Below are positions 1-6,174 of a DNA stretch of 8,323 nucleotides, piece by piece. Each line of letters opens with the position of its first letter. Position 1 is the stretch's first letter. The notes beneath the pieces are model-generated. The model had not been told where the DNA came from. It ran no database searches and was given only the letters and a program-made list of their open reading frames with translations. The stretch spans positions 1-8,323 of the forward strand of contig SMXK01000099.1 in assembly GCA_004356265.1 (NCBI GenBank), written 5' to 3'. The DNA is from Bacteroidota bacterium (GTDB lineage Bacteria; Bacteroidota; Rhodothermia; Rhodothermales; UBA10348). A program made the translations under genes and the position numbers.

Positions 1-1
1 G

Positions 2-109
2 GAGAGTTTTACGGCGTTCATGGAATCTTTGCTTAAAGACAACCCGACAGATGCCGAACAAACCCAGCGATACCAGGAGTTTATTGCTCAAGGAAAATCC
101 CAAATCTAG
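2..109 (+). CDS. C-terminal end of an unidentified protein (partial)
   Basis: Reading from base 2 gives 35 codons before a TAG at 107-109. The peptide starts ESFTAFMESLLKDNP and ends FIAQGKSQI. Its composition is that of a soluble, charged, helical C-terminus and there is no internal stop, so it is probably the end of a gene that begins left of the window. The fragment is too short to assign to a family. It lies on the same strand as the next two genes and is followed directly by the repeat-rich strip. An internal ATG at 20-22 exists, but a 29-residue stand-alone ORF is less likely than a truncated larger gene. Confidence 0.5.
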   Translation, partial: ESFTAFMESLLKDNPTDAEQTQRYQEFIAQGKSQI

Positions 110-143
110 GGTGCCAACCTGTGTCGCAAACAGGAGAATCATC

Positions 144-157
144 GGCCGCTATTGGCC
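144..157 (+). repeat. Left part of intergenic repeat copy A, split by the MITE
   Basis: The bases GGCCGCTATTGGCC match the start of repeats B (from about 1029) and C (from about 1568), which read CCGCTnnTGGCC. In B and C the text then runs on into GACTCCGGCCC. Here it is interrupted at 157/158 by the inserted element and resumes at 330. The last four bases (GGCC, 154-157) are the left target duplication. Confidence 0.65.
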
Positions 158-325
158 GAGGCTGTGTAAAAAGACAATTTTGTAAAAGTTGGTGGTAACT
201 ACGATCCACATTTTAGCTAGCGACGGATCAAAGTGGGTACCAAACCACTTGCTCCGACACTCGCTGGACTAAAGTGATGCGCTGTCCCATTAGTGTCCAA
301 ATCGCGTACGTTTTTACACAGCCTC
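158..325. mobile_element. MITE-like non-autonomous element, 168 bp, with terminal inverted repeats
   Basis: The ends are perfect 15-bp inverted repeats: GAGGCTGTGTAAAAA at 158-172 and its complement at 311-325. If the flanking GGCC-containing bases are included, the symmetry extends to 27 of 29 positions (144-172 against 311-339). GGCC occurs on both sides (154-157 and 326-329), consistent with a 4-bp target duplication. Removing the element plus one GGCC rebuilds an intact copy of the repeat seen at 1029 and 1568. The interior has no ORF, but an imperfect hairpin at 219-265 (AGCGA/TCGCT, CGGA/TCCG, AAGTGG/CCACTT). Such elements are normally mobilised in trans by a transposase that recognises the same ends; none is in the window. 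The transposase family is not assigned. Confidence 0.72.
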
Positions 326-445
326 GGCCGATACCGGCCCTTTAAAATCTCGATTCCTGGCTGATTTTATGGCCGCTTCGCCCCCGATAGCGGACCTTAC
401 TGTAGAATCACGGCCAAGGGCCGCTGCCGACCCAAGCGGACATGG
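326..445 (+). repeat. Main part of intergenic repeat copy A with two CCGCT/AGCGG stem-loops
   Basis: Bases 326-349 match 21 of 24 positions of the core in copies B and C. Bases 350-378 match C (1601-1629) at 27 of 29 positions. Two short stem-loops follow: CCGCT 373-377 with AGCGG 389-393, and CCGCT 421-425 with AGCGG 435-439. The second loop contains GACCC, and a GACCC occurs in the loop of the degenerate stem of copy B. The 384-nt gap between the partial gene and the next start (110-493) therefore holds a repeat copy plus the inserted element. I see no gene or clear promoter in it. Confidence 0.6.
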
Positions 446-482
446 TGTGATCGTTGAAGCACGCTATTGCAGAGGAATAAAT

Positions 483-488
483 AAGAGG
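483..488 (+). promoter_or_regulatory. Ribosome binding site for the GTG start at 494
   Basis: AAGAGG lies 5 nt upstream of GTG 494-496. It supports the GTG start over the internal ATG codons, which would remove the membrane anchor. Confidence 0.55.
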
Positions 489-493
489 TTGCA

Positions 494-1003
494 GTGGACA
501 CTGATCGCCTAAACCGATGGCTGACTCTTGGTGCCAATTTGGGCGTCCTGACTGGAATCATTCTCATATTCATTGAACTCAACCAGAATGCCGATTTGAT
601 GCGAGCGCAGATGGTCCAGTCCCGTGCCGACAACCTCGTAAGCTCGTATGAGATACGCATGCACTCTGACTACTGGCCCGAAATTGGAGTCAAGCGCCGT
701 GCTGCAGCATCCTACGAGGACTGGATTGATTCGCTTACTCCTAATGAGTACGAACGCGTGCGCTACCTCTATTTTCGAGAACTCAATGATATTCGAAGCC
801 AGTACTACATGTATCAGGAAGGATTGTTACCACAAGAAATTTGGGATGAGGCGACGCGTGGTCAGATCGTCCGGATGATGCGATTAGAACGTGCGCTCAA
901 ATGGGGTTGCAACCCAGATAGTGAGTTCAATGTAGTCCTAAATCGAATCGCTTCAGAGGAAGGTGTGCCGGAGTGTGACCCGAACGAAAATGGGAGCAGG
1001 TGA
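494..1003 (+). CDS. Single-pass membrane-anchored protein of unknown function, 169 aa
   Basis: The protein starts MDTDRLNRWLTLGANLGV and has one hydrophobic helix at about residues 9-28. A charged, aromatic-rich soluble domain fills the rest (about 35-169), with predicted helices such as YERVRYLYFRELNDIRSQYY. The N-terminus (DRLNRWLTLGANxG, then IELNQN after the helix) resembles a recurrent family of uncharacterised gammaproteobacterial proteins seen from memory; no function is known to me. The domain probably faces the cytoplasm or periplasm on a single anchor; topology is uncertain. It starts with GTG behind AAGAGG. The gene stands alone between repeats A and B, which gives it the look of a mobile or cassette-like accessory gene. 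Confidence is high that it is coding and low for any role. Confidence 0.8.
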   Translation: MDTDRLNRWLTLGANLGVLTGIILIFIELNQNADLMRAQMVQSRADNLVSSYEIRMHSDYWPEIGVKRRAAASYEDWIDSLTPNEYERVRYLYFRELNDIRSQYYMYQEGLLPQEIWDEATRGQIVRMMRLERALKWGCNPDSEFNVVLNRIASEEGVPECDPNENGSR

Positions 1004-1027
1004 GACCTGCGAGAGGCGGGTCGCTAC

Positions 1028-1152
1028 GTCCGCTCCTGGCCGACTCCGGCCCTTCAAAATCGTGATTGTCGGCATATTGAAGATCCGCTATGCCTCGGAA
1101 GCGGCCGTTAGACTGATAGGATAGCGAGGGTCCGCTAAAGACCCGAAGCAGC
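1028..1152 (+). repeat. Intergenic repeat copy B
   Basis: The core at 1038-1061 is identical over 24 bases to copy C (1577-1600); it begins GGCCGACTCCGGCCC. The segment after the core has diverged from A and C. A stem-loop CCGCT 1085-1089 with AGCGG 1100-1104 is intact. A second, degenerate one (CCGCT 1132-1136, AGCAG 1147-1151) has GACCC in its loop. The repeat fills most of the space between the genes at 494-1003 and 1172-1564 and runs in the same orientation as A and C. Confidence 0.65.
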
Positions 1153-1171
1153 CTGTCATTGACGTAGCGAA

Positions 1172-1564
1172 ATGATCAAATTTCTGAAGTCTTCCCAAAT
1201 GGTGGTATCTCTTGGCGTAATCGGTTCGTTCTGGCTGATCTACCCGGGTGCGATGGTGATTTTCGCGAGCACAGTGGGATTGGCCTATGCGGCTGCTTCT
1301 GTCGGTGCCATCCGCGATCATCGAATCGCTATCTGGGTTGCGTTCGTTTTTAGCATTGTAACTGCGGTGTTGGCCGCGTTAGGCGTAAACCGATTCATGC
1401 GAAACGGATTCGATTTCCTAGCAGGAAATTTTGATCAACACAGCGGAATCTATCTTCCTCCGTATTTGTTTCTGGCTATCTCGATTGGTGCAGCGCTTGT
1501 CGTCGTGTTGCATTTGGCATCATGGCACTGGGTGGTTCGGGGTCGACAGAAAGACAATATGTGA
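1172..1564 (+). CDS. Small polytopic inner-membrane protein of unknown function, 130 aa
   Basis: Four hydrophobic stretches are visible at about residues 10-24, 27-47, 52-74 and 95-117. The loop between helices 3 and 4 (about 75-94) is polar and contains FMRNGFDFLAGNFDQH. The C-terminus is basic (VVRGRQKDNM). This is a small integral membrane protein, probably with both ends in the cytoplasm. I recognise no family motif. The ATG at 1172 has no good Shine-Dalgarno sequence (only AGCGA nearby), so the start is moderately sure; it gives the full first helix. The stop is within about 5 nt of repeat C, and repeat B precedes the gene. As with the upstream gene, the unit is one unknown gene plus one repeat. 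Confidence 0.7.
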   Translation: MIKFLKSSQMVVSLGVIGSFWLIYPGAMVIFASTVGLAYAAASVGAIRDHRIAIWVAFVFSIVTAVLAALGVNRFMRNGFDFLAGNFDQHSGIYLPPYLFLAISIGAALVVVLHLASWHWVVRGRQKDNM

Positions 1565-1567
1565 GGG

Positions 1568-1642
1568 ACCGCTTGTGGCCGACTCCGGCCCTTCAAAATC
1601 TTGATTCCTGGCTGAATTTATGGCCGCTTTGAAAAGCGGCCT
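1568..1642 (+). repeat. Intergenic repeat copy C, best-preserved short form
   Basis: The copy runs from ACCGCTTGTGGCC through the 24-base core shared with B (1577-1600). It continues with the segment shared with A (1601-1629, 27 of 29 identical) and ends in a perfect stem. It lies between the convergent genes ending at 1564 and 1669. It is one of the two copies that show what site A looked like before the element at 158-325 inserted. Confidence 0.65.
1622..1641. terminator. Perfect 9-bp hairpin between convergent genes, possible bidirectional terminator
   Basis: GGCCGCTTT at 1622-1630 pairs with AAAGCGGCC at 1633-1641 around a tiny loop. It lies 57 nt after the plus-strand stop (1564) and 27 nt after the minus-strand stop (1669). 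No T-run follows on either strand, so it is not a canonical intrinsic terminator. It is also the terminal stem of repeat C, so termination may be incidental. Confidence 0.4.
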
Positions 1643-1668
1643 GTAACTCAACTACCGCAACGCCAGCG

Positions 1669-3897
1669 CTAAAACGTACGGCCAACGTAGAAGTAGAGCG
1701 CCCTTTGACCACCCTCAGCCATGCCGATTGCCGTATAAACTGGGCCTATAAAGGTGTCTACTCCGATGAAGGCACTGCCAGCGAAGATGGAATTATCCAA
1801 GCTGATGTCAGATCTGTCCTGCCACGCATTTCCGAGCTCAATAGTCGCTCCGATGTAAGTTGGTAACAAAGCGATATCTCCAACGCGCCGATAGTATGCA
1901 AGATTCGCAATACCGAGATGTTGGCCGGTCAACTCATCCGGATTCAAGCCCGACAGATTAAAAAAACCGCCCAAACGAAAAAGACGCTCGAGCGGTGCAC
2001 GACCGCTGAAGGTCGTACCGTAGCGGATACCAGCCAGCAAAGTATTGCGACCCCATGAATTGGCGGCCGAGATTCCGGCTCTTAGCTGATCGAAACTAAC
2101 ATCAGAGCCCAACGATTCTCGTGCCCCGATCCAACTAACGGCACCGAAGGTGCCGTGCCTCGGAAAATTCCGGTTGTCGAGCCGGTCAATAGCAAAGTCA
2201 AGAAAGGCCTCCCCCAATTCAAAATTTTCGTGCGGCGTGGGTTCACCGACACGCACGTCTCGTTCACCGGTAAGGTAGCGTGCGCCGACCTGAAGTCCGC
2301 CCCAGTTACCGAATTCCCGTCCGACTGCCAGCTCACCGATCGCCGAGAAAACAGATATGGTTCCAATTGCATTCCCCGATTCGTATGCGGTGAAATCAGT
2401 GCTGCCAATCGACAGCTTCGGCGCGACAAAATACCGGTAATTGCGACCAAACGGTTGATGGAAGGCGCTCGAGAAACTGATTTCGTTGCCAAGCGTTACT
2501 GTATTGCGCCATTCCCCGCCAGACGGATTTATCGCTGTGCTCAGGTGACTGATCGATGCGTTTATCAGGTTATCGCCGCCAGCCATTGATGCGATATTCA
2601 AGCCGAATTGCAGGTATTTCGGTCCCCAGCTTCGTTCAACCGCGGTCACTTCAACCCCTGTCTGACCGTCATCTTCGATAAGCCTAAAACTCACCTTTTG
2701 AAACACCTCGGTACCGTATATTCGGGCAATGCCAGACTCGAGTTTCTCGGTGTCGAGAGGCTGACCGAGCTCGATTTCATCCACACGACTGACAATGAAC
2801 TCGTTCGACAGTCTCGACTGGTTGTTCCATCGAATGAACTCGATTAATGGTTGGCTCGTTCCTGGTTTCATCTTTGCAACCAGGATTTCTTGATCGCCTG
2901 GAGATGACAACGAGATTTTGCGAAGTCGATCCAGATTTTCGAGCGCTGCGGCTCTGCCAATTGGAATGGCTTCATTGATCCGGTCAAAGTCCCCCGCACT
3001 GATGTCACCAAGCTTGGGACTTATCAAGATATCTGACTCGGTCAGTGTAGCTAATTCCGCTTCTGTGTTGCGGCGCGTTAACAGGCCGCTGAGCTGCTCA
3101 GCAATGGACAACACGGAACCGATCTCGTCCTGAGACTTGAGCGGCGTACTGATATCCACCGCGATGACGATTTCCGCACCCATCTCTCTGACAACCGAGA
3201 TCGGCAAGTTCGCCGCAATGCCGCCGTCGACCAACATACGGCCATCTATAAGAACGGGCACCATAGCAGCCGGAATGGAGAAGCTTGCAAGGATCGCGGT
3301 GGCCAGGTCACCGCTGCCGAGGACAATTTGCTCCCCAGTGGCGATATAAGTGGCAACCGCCCGATAGGGTATCGGCAGCTCGTCGAAGTCATCAACGAGA
3401 GCTACCGGTAGTGTCAGCTTGGCGATGGCAAGGTCGATTTTTTGCCCCTGTACGACACCCAGCGGCAATTTGATCTTTCCGCCGCTGAATCCAACGCGTT
3501 TCTTGATCAGGAAGTCATCGTCATCGCGCTTACGACGAAAAGTCTTGTCAGCCCGATTGGTGCTGTCAACAAACACGTCATCCCAGTCGATATCAGTCAG
3601 AGCCTGCTCAATCTCCTCGAGCGTCATGCCTGATGCGTACAGACCACCGACGATGGCACCCATGCTCGTGCCAGCGATGCAGTCAATCGCCACTCCCTCC
3701 TCGAGCAATACGCGAATAACGCCAATGTGCGCTGCGCCCCTCGCACCACCGCCGCTCAAAGCAAGGCCCACGCGCGGTCGTGAGCCGGAGTTATCCTGAG
3801 TTGTCGGTCCACAATCAGCGAGTACTGTAATTGGCGAGACTACGAATAACAGAATTGTTGTGACGGAAAGCCAGCGCCGAAATCTGGGAGAGCACAT
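1669..3897 (-). CDS. Patatin-like phospholipase with POTRA and BamA-like outer-membrane barrel (type Vd-like), 742 aa
   Basis: This is a predicted lipid acyl hydrolase exported to the outer membrane. The N-terminus (MCSPRFRRWLSVTTILLFVV, then SPITVLAD) is a Sec signal peptide. The patatin domain (about 42-325) has the oxyanion motif SGGGARG at 48-54, the nucleophile motif GTSMG at 76-80 (Ser78) and the dyad motif DGG at 224-226 (Asp224). All key residues are present, so it is predicted to be active. A single POTRA-like region spans about 350-425 (RIYGTEVFQKVSFRL). A 16-strand-type BamA/Omp85-like barrel follows to the C-terminal Phe (VGRTF). This order matches PlpD of Pseudomonas and FplA of Fusobacterium. 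I chose ATG 3897 because GGAG sits 8 nt upstream and the signal peptide starts there; a start at 3942 would overlap the previous gene. It is the last gene of the minus-strand operon. Confidence 0.93.
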   Translation of the reverse strand: MCSPRFRRWLSVTTILLFVVSPITVLADCGPTTQDNSGSRPRVGLALSGGGARGAAHIGVIRVLLEEGVAIDCIAGTSMGAIVGGLYASGMTLEEIEQALTDIDWDDVFVDSTNRADKTFRRKRDDDDFLIKKRVGFSGGKIKLPLGVVQGQKIDLAIAKLTLPVALVDDFDELPIPYRAVATYIATGEQIVLGSGDLATAILASFSIPAAMVPVLIDGRMLVDGGIAANLPISVVREMGAEIVIAVDISTPLKSQDEIGSVLSIAEQLSGLLTRRNTEAELATLTESDILISPKLGDISAGDFDRINEAIPIGRAAALENLDRLRKISLSSPGDQEILVAKMKPGTSQPLIEFIRWNNQSRLSNEFIVSRVDEIELGQPLDTEKLESGIARIYGTEVFQKVSFRLIEDDGQTGVEVTAVERSWGPKYLQFGLNIASMAGGDNLINASISHLSTAINPSGGEWRNTVTLGNEISFSSAFHQPFGRNYRYFVAPKLSIGSTDFTAYESGNAIGTISVFSAIGELAVGREFGNWGGLQVGARYLTGERDVRVGEPTPHENFELGEAFLDFAIDRLDNRNFPRHGTFGAVSWIGARESLGSDVSFDQLRAGISAANSWGRNTLLAGIRYGTTFSGRAPLERLFRLGGFFNLSGLNPDELTGQHLGIANLAYYRRVGDIALLPTYIGATIELGNAWQDRSDISLDNSIFAGSAFIGVDTFIGPVYTAIGMAEGGQRALYFYVGRTF

Positions 3898-3905
3898 TAC
3901 GATTA

Positions 3906-3909
3906 CTCC
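3906..3909 (-). promoter_or_regulatory. Ribosome binding site setting the patatin gene start at 3897
   Basis: On the minus strand GGAG lies 8 nt before ATG 3897 and 1 nt after the TGA of the previous gene (3911-3913). It favours the start at 3897 over the longer form from 3942. Confidence 0.6.
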
Positions 3910-3910
3910 A

Positions 3911-4582
3911 TCAGTAGCGCAGCAAGCAAGCGCTGCGACCAAAAAGTGAGGCGTATATTAACCGACCGTTCGCTTCATCGATCTGCGCGCGCAAATCCTT
4001 TGCCCAACGATTTATTGCGATCTTGGCGTCACCCATATGGGTGATACCGGCCTTCAGGATGCGGCTACCGGTGCCCCAGCGCACGGCCGCTGCAAACTGC
4101 TTTCCGCTAACAGAATCGACGATTTCACCCTCGAACGAAGCACCACCAAGGCCCAATCCGGTTATCTTCGTATAGATTGAGAGATTCAATATGCCGATGG
4201 TTTCCTCAACGTTCGTGATGCCGATGCCAATGCGACCTACGCCTGGACCAGGATATTCGACGATCGGATATCCCTCATCTTTACTCAATGCGTCTATCAC
4301 GGCTTCTTCGTAATAGTCGGTGAGCTTGGCTAATTCTTCGTCCGTGAAAACCTGCTCATCGGGTGGCTGTCGGAATGTTATGACGACGGGATCGACAATG
4401 AAGCTTGAGAGATTCGGTGCGGATTCGTCGATGAATCGCAGCATATTGTCGTCAATTTTCTCGAGTCTCGAATAGTCACTCAAGAATCCACTTTGATCGG
4501 TTACGGACACAGGAGCCGCGCAGGCACACAAACACAGTTGAAGTGCGATCAATTCCAGTGCAAATTTCGTGAGATTTTTCAT
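3911..4582 (-). CDS. DUF3313 family protein, probable lipoprotein, 223 aa
   Basis: The protein has an N-terminal hydrophobic export signal (MKNLTKFALELIALQ) ending in the cysteine-rich LCLCACAAP. Cys21 is the best lipidation site, although Cys at the -2 position of LCAC departs from the usual lipobox. The mature part begins with SGFLSDYSRL (31-40), the hallmark of DUF3313 (Pfam family of uncharacterised, often lipoprotein, gammaproteobacterial proteins). Further family-like stretches are a DYYEEAVIDAL helix and the VDSVSGKQFAA segment. It is a paralogue of the protein at 6175-6882. AAGGGA lies upstream of the ATG. It is separated from the porin gene by 48 nt and from the patatin gene by 13 nt, so co-transcription is likely. 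Molecular function is unknown; location is probably the outer membrane's periplasmic face. Confidence 0.85.
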   Translation of the reverse strand: MKNLTKFALELIALQLCLCACAAPVSVTDQSGFLSDYSRLEKIDDNMLRFIDESAPNLSSFIVDPVVITFRQPPDEQVFTDEELAKLTDYYEEAVIDALSKDEGYPIVEYPGPGVGRIGIGITNVEETIGILNLSIYTKITGLGLGGASFEGEIVDSVSGKQFAAAVRWGTGSRILKAGITHMGDAKIAINRWAKDLRAQIDEANGRLIYASLFGRSACLLRY

Positions 4583-4630
4583 TTGTAAATTTCCCTTGGT
4601 TAGCTGGCTACACTATCGTCCGGCTCATGA

Positions 4631-5650
4631 TTAGAATCGATATTTGGCACCAAATTGTATTTGTCGAGCCGTGGCGCTGGTGCCATCTTTGTTTTCGCGC
4701 CTACCCCAGAGCAACTCGCCACCTACATCAATGCGGGTTACCGGTGACCACAATAAATTGATGATTGCGCGATCCGTGTTCGCGTAGTCCGAATCGTCCT
4801 GGAAATCCAGGTTATCGACATCGACCCAGCTGTAGGTCATCGTCGAGCGCAATTTTTCCTGCCACCAGTGTTGATAGGCGACATAGCCGCTGAATACTTC
4901 CAGTGTTTCGAGTTCTCCGGACTGCGGATTGAACACAGCATCCTGCCCACCAACTTCCTCAAGGTCGTTCACATAACGGCCAATACCGTCGCCGTAATTA
5001 AACTGAAAAAGGATGTTGTCTTTCTCATCCCATATCTCGAAGCCGACCCTGCCGCTGACTGAAGCACCCCATCCGATCTTCGAGTCGCTTATGGAAGGAT
5101 CCAGATTCCATTCCGCCTCAATTTGTCGCGCCAGCAGGCTCGTCTTGATGTGCCATCTATCAGCCCAGTTGCGTCGAATGCTCGCGATGATATCCGGATA
5201 CTGGCTGACACCCCGGCCATCCGTTACGTCCGGTGCAGGATCTTCCAGAGCAACCAGCAGATCGAGATTGCGGCCGAAGGACGGAAAGTAGCGGAGCTGT
5301 GGTTGACGCACCTGAATCCTGCCGTTAATACCCTCGAAATCGATTTCCTCGGGTGTAGCGCGGTTATCGACCATCGTTGACCAGGTCTTGCCGGCCAGAA
5401 TTTGCCTGAACTGGCCGAAAGCATGCCGCAGTCGATACGTGTCACCGTTCCCAGCGAAGTCTCCTTCAACGAACGCCCGCAACGGACCGTAGTCAGTAGA
5501 ATCCCGCATTTCGATTCCTAGTCGCGACTGGCGTGCAGAGACCGCGACCTCGTTGGCGCCGACGCCAGAATCTGAAGAACCAACCGGGATGAGACCGGTA
5601 ATGAATCGATCGTCTGACCCAAGTGGATCTAATGTAGCGACCATGCTCAT
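4631..5650 (-). CDS. DcaP-family outer-membrane porin, barrel portion (downstream of a frameshift)
   Basis: This frame carries the beta-barrel of a DcaP-type trimeric outer-membrane channel, a family whose Acinetobacter member takes up dicarboxylic and aromatic acids. Visible features are alternating amphipathic strands (RLGIEMRDSTDYGPLRAFVE, GGELLWGRRENK), SARQSRLGIEMR typical of the first strands, LRHAFGQF, GKTWSTMVD, and a C-terminal barrel signature ending KYRF. The ATG at 5650 is merely the first Met in this frame and has no good Shine-Dalgarno. The frame stays open upstream and reads AIKIGGFAK just before it, which is the conserved first barrel strand. The signal peptide and coiled coil are in another frame (5647-6135). 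The pieces together would give about 501 aa, a plausible full DcaP length. It is therefore best read as the 3' part of one gene, not an independent one. Confidence 0.85.
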   Translation of the reverse strand: MSMVATLDPLGSDDRFITGLIPVGSSDSGVGANEVAVSARQSRLGIEMRDSTDYGPLRAFVEGDFAGNGDTYRLRHAFGQFRQILAGKTWSTMVDNRATPEEIDFEGINGRIQVRQPQLRYFPSFGRNLDLLVALEDPAPDVTDGRGVSQYPDIIASIRRNWADRWHIKTSLLARQIEAEWNLDPSISDSKIGWGASVSGRVGFEIWDEKDNILFQFNYGDGIGRYVNDLEEVGGQDAVFNPQSGELETLEVFSGYVAYQHWWQEKLRSTMTYSWVDVDNLDFQDDSDYANTDRAIINLLWSPVTRIDVGGELLWGRRENKDGTSATARQIQFGAKYRF

Positions 5651-6135
5651 TTTCGCGAAACCGCCGATCTTAATAGCTGCTTCGCTGCAGGAATCGGTAT
5701 CGAGCCGACAAAGTCATCGCTGTACCTGGTCGATTCCGGCTGCCTGGTGACAAGTTCGTCCAGGGTGATCGATTGCCGGGCTAGCGTGACGTCATCCATC
5801 GGATGCGCGACCTTCTGATCTTCTGCTGATAAGCCCACCTGTGACTGAACGGACTGAAGCAGTCTTCGTTGCCCATCGATTTCTTTCTGCTGGCTTGCAA
5901 TCAACTCCTGCTGTGCGGCCAGTTGCGAACTCAGATCTGCAAGTGCCGCTTCCAACGCTCTGAACTCCTCCACTCTAACCAAACGTGCATCAGCATCGAC
6001 GGCGGCATCCTTTTCAGACGAGATTTCGGCAAAAGCTTCGCTGACTAGCGACGAAAACAAGGTGACGCCGCTGAGGATAACGACAGGAACAACGTGGCGC
6101 GTACTCGCAAGCTTTATCAACGCCGTTCGTTTCAT
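5647..6135 (-). CDS. DcaP-family porin, signal peptide and coiled-coil N-terminus (upstream of a frameshift)
   Basis: The 162-residue reading frame begins MKRTALIKLASTRHV with a Sec signal peptide to about residue 36 (SEAFA|EIS). A Gln/Glu-rich coiled coil follows at about 52-100 (LADLSSQLAAQQELIASQQK), as found ahead of the barrel in DcaP porins. The stretch DDFVGSIPIPAAKQ (140-153) should continue into AIKIGG of the barrel. Instead the frame runs LLRSAVSRK and stops at 5647. A one-base loss near 5677 explains this. GAGAAG lies upstream of the ATG, and the gene is 39 nt after the DUF3313 gene at 6175-6882. As read, the product would be an exported fragment with no barrel, so the gene is either broken or the base is a sequencing error. 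Confidence 0.8.
   Translation of the reverse strand: MKRTALIKLASTRHVVPVVILSGVTLFSSLVSEAFAEISSEKDAAVDADARLVRVEEFRALEAALADLSSQLAAQQELIASQQKEIDGQRRLLQSVQSQVGLSAEDQKVAHPMDDVTLARQSITLDELVTRQPESTRYSDDFVGSIPIPAAKQLLRSAVSRK
5675..5679 (-). other. Frameshift junction in the DcaP-type porin gene
   Basis: On the minus strand the upstream frame reads AAG CAG CTA TTA, while the expected protein needs GCT ATT AAG ATC GGC GGT (AIKIGG) directly after CAG. The two frames share base 5677, so the sequence is one base short (a -1 shift). The pentamer GCAGC occurs twice here (minus strand, separated by GAA), a context where an indel can arise. I see no X-XXY-YYZ slippery heptamer, so programmed frameshifting is unlikely. 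Confidence 0.75.
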
Positions 6136-6174
6136 CGGTCTTCTCGATTACTGATGGCTGCGAAATCCCGCGAC

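Noticed and set aside
454..482. TTGAAG-17-ATAAAT promoter-like pair before the gene at 494
   Set aside because: The -10 abuts the ribosome binding site at 483-488, so the transcript would start after it. Not a workable promoter for that start.
2155..2589. Plus-strand ORF of 144 codons antisense to the patatin barrel
   Set aside because: No start signals or domain-like features; composition follows from the opposite coding strand.
3898..3942. 15-residue N-terminal extension of the patatin gene
   Set aside because: It overlaps the end of the previous gene, lacks its own Shine-Dalgarno, and places charged and cysteine residues before a normal signal peptide. The GGAG upstream of 3897 is better.
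5224..5469. Minus-strand ORF of 81 codons inside the porin gene
   Set aside because: It is a shadow frame; the porin frame over the same bases shows clear barrel strands and family motifs.
5660..5685. Programmed -1 frameshift joining the two porin parts
   Set aside because: No slippery heptamer or obvious downstream pseudoknot is visible; an indel is the simpler explanation.
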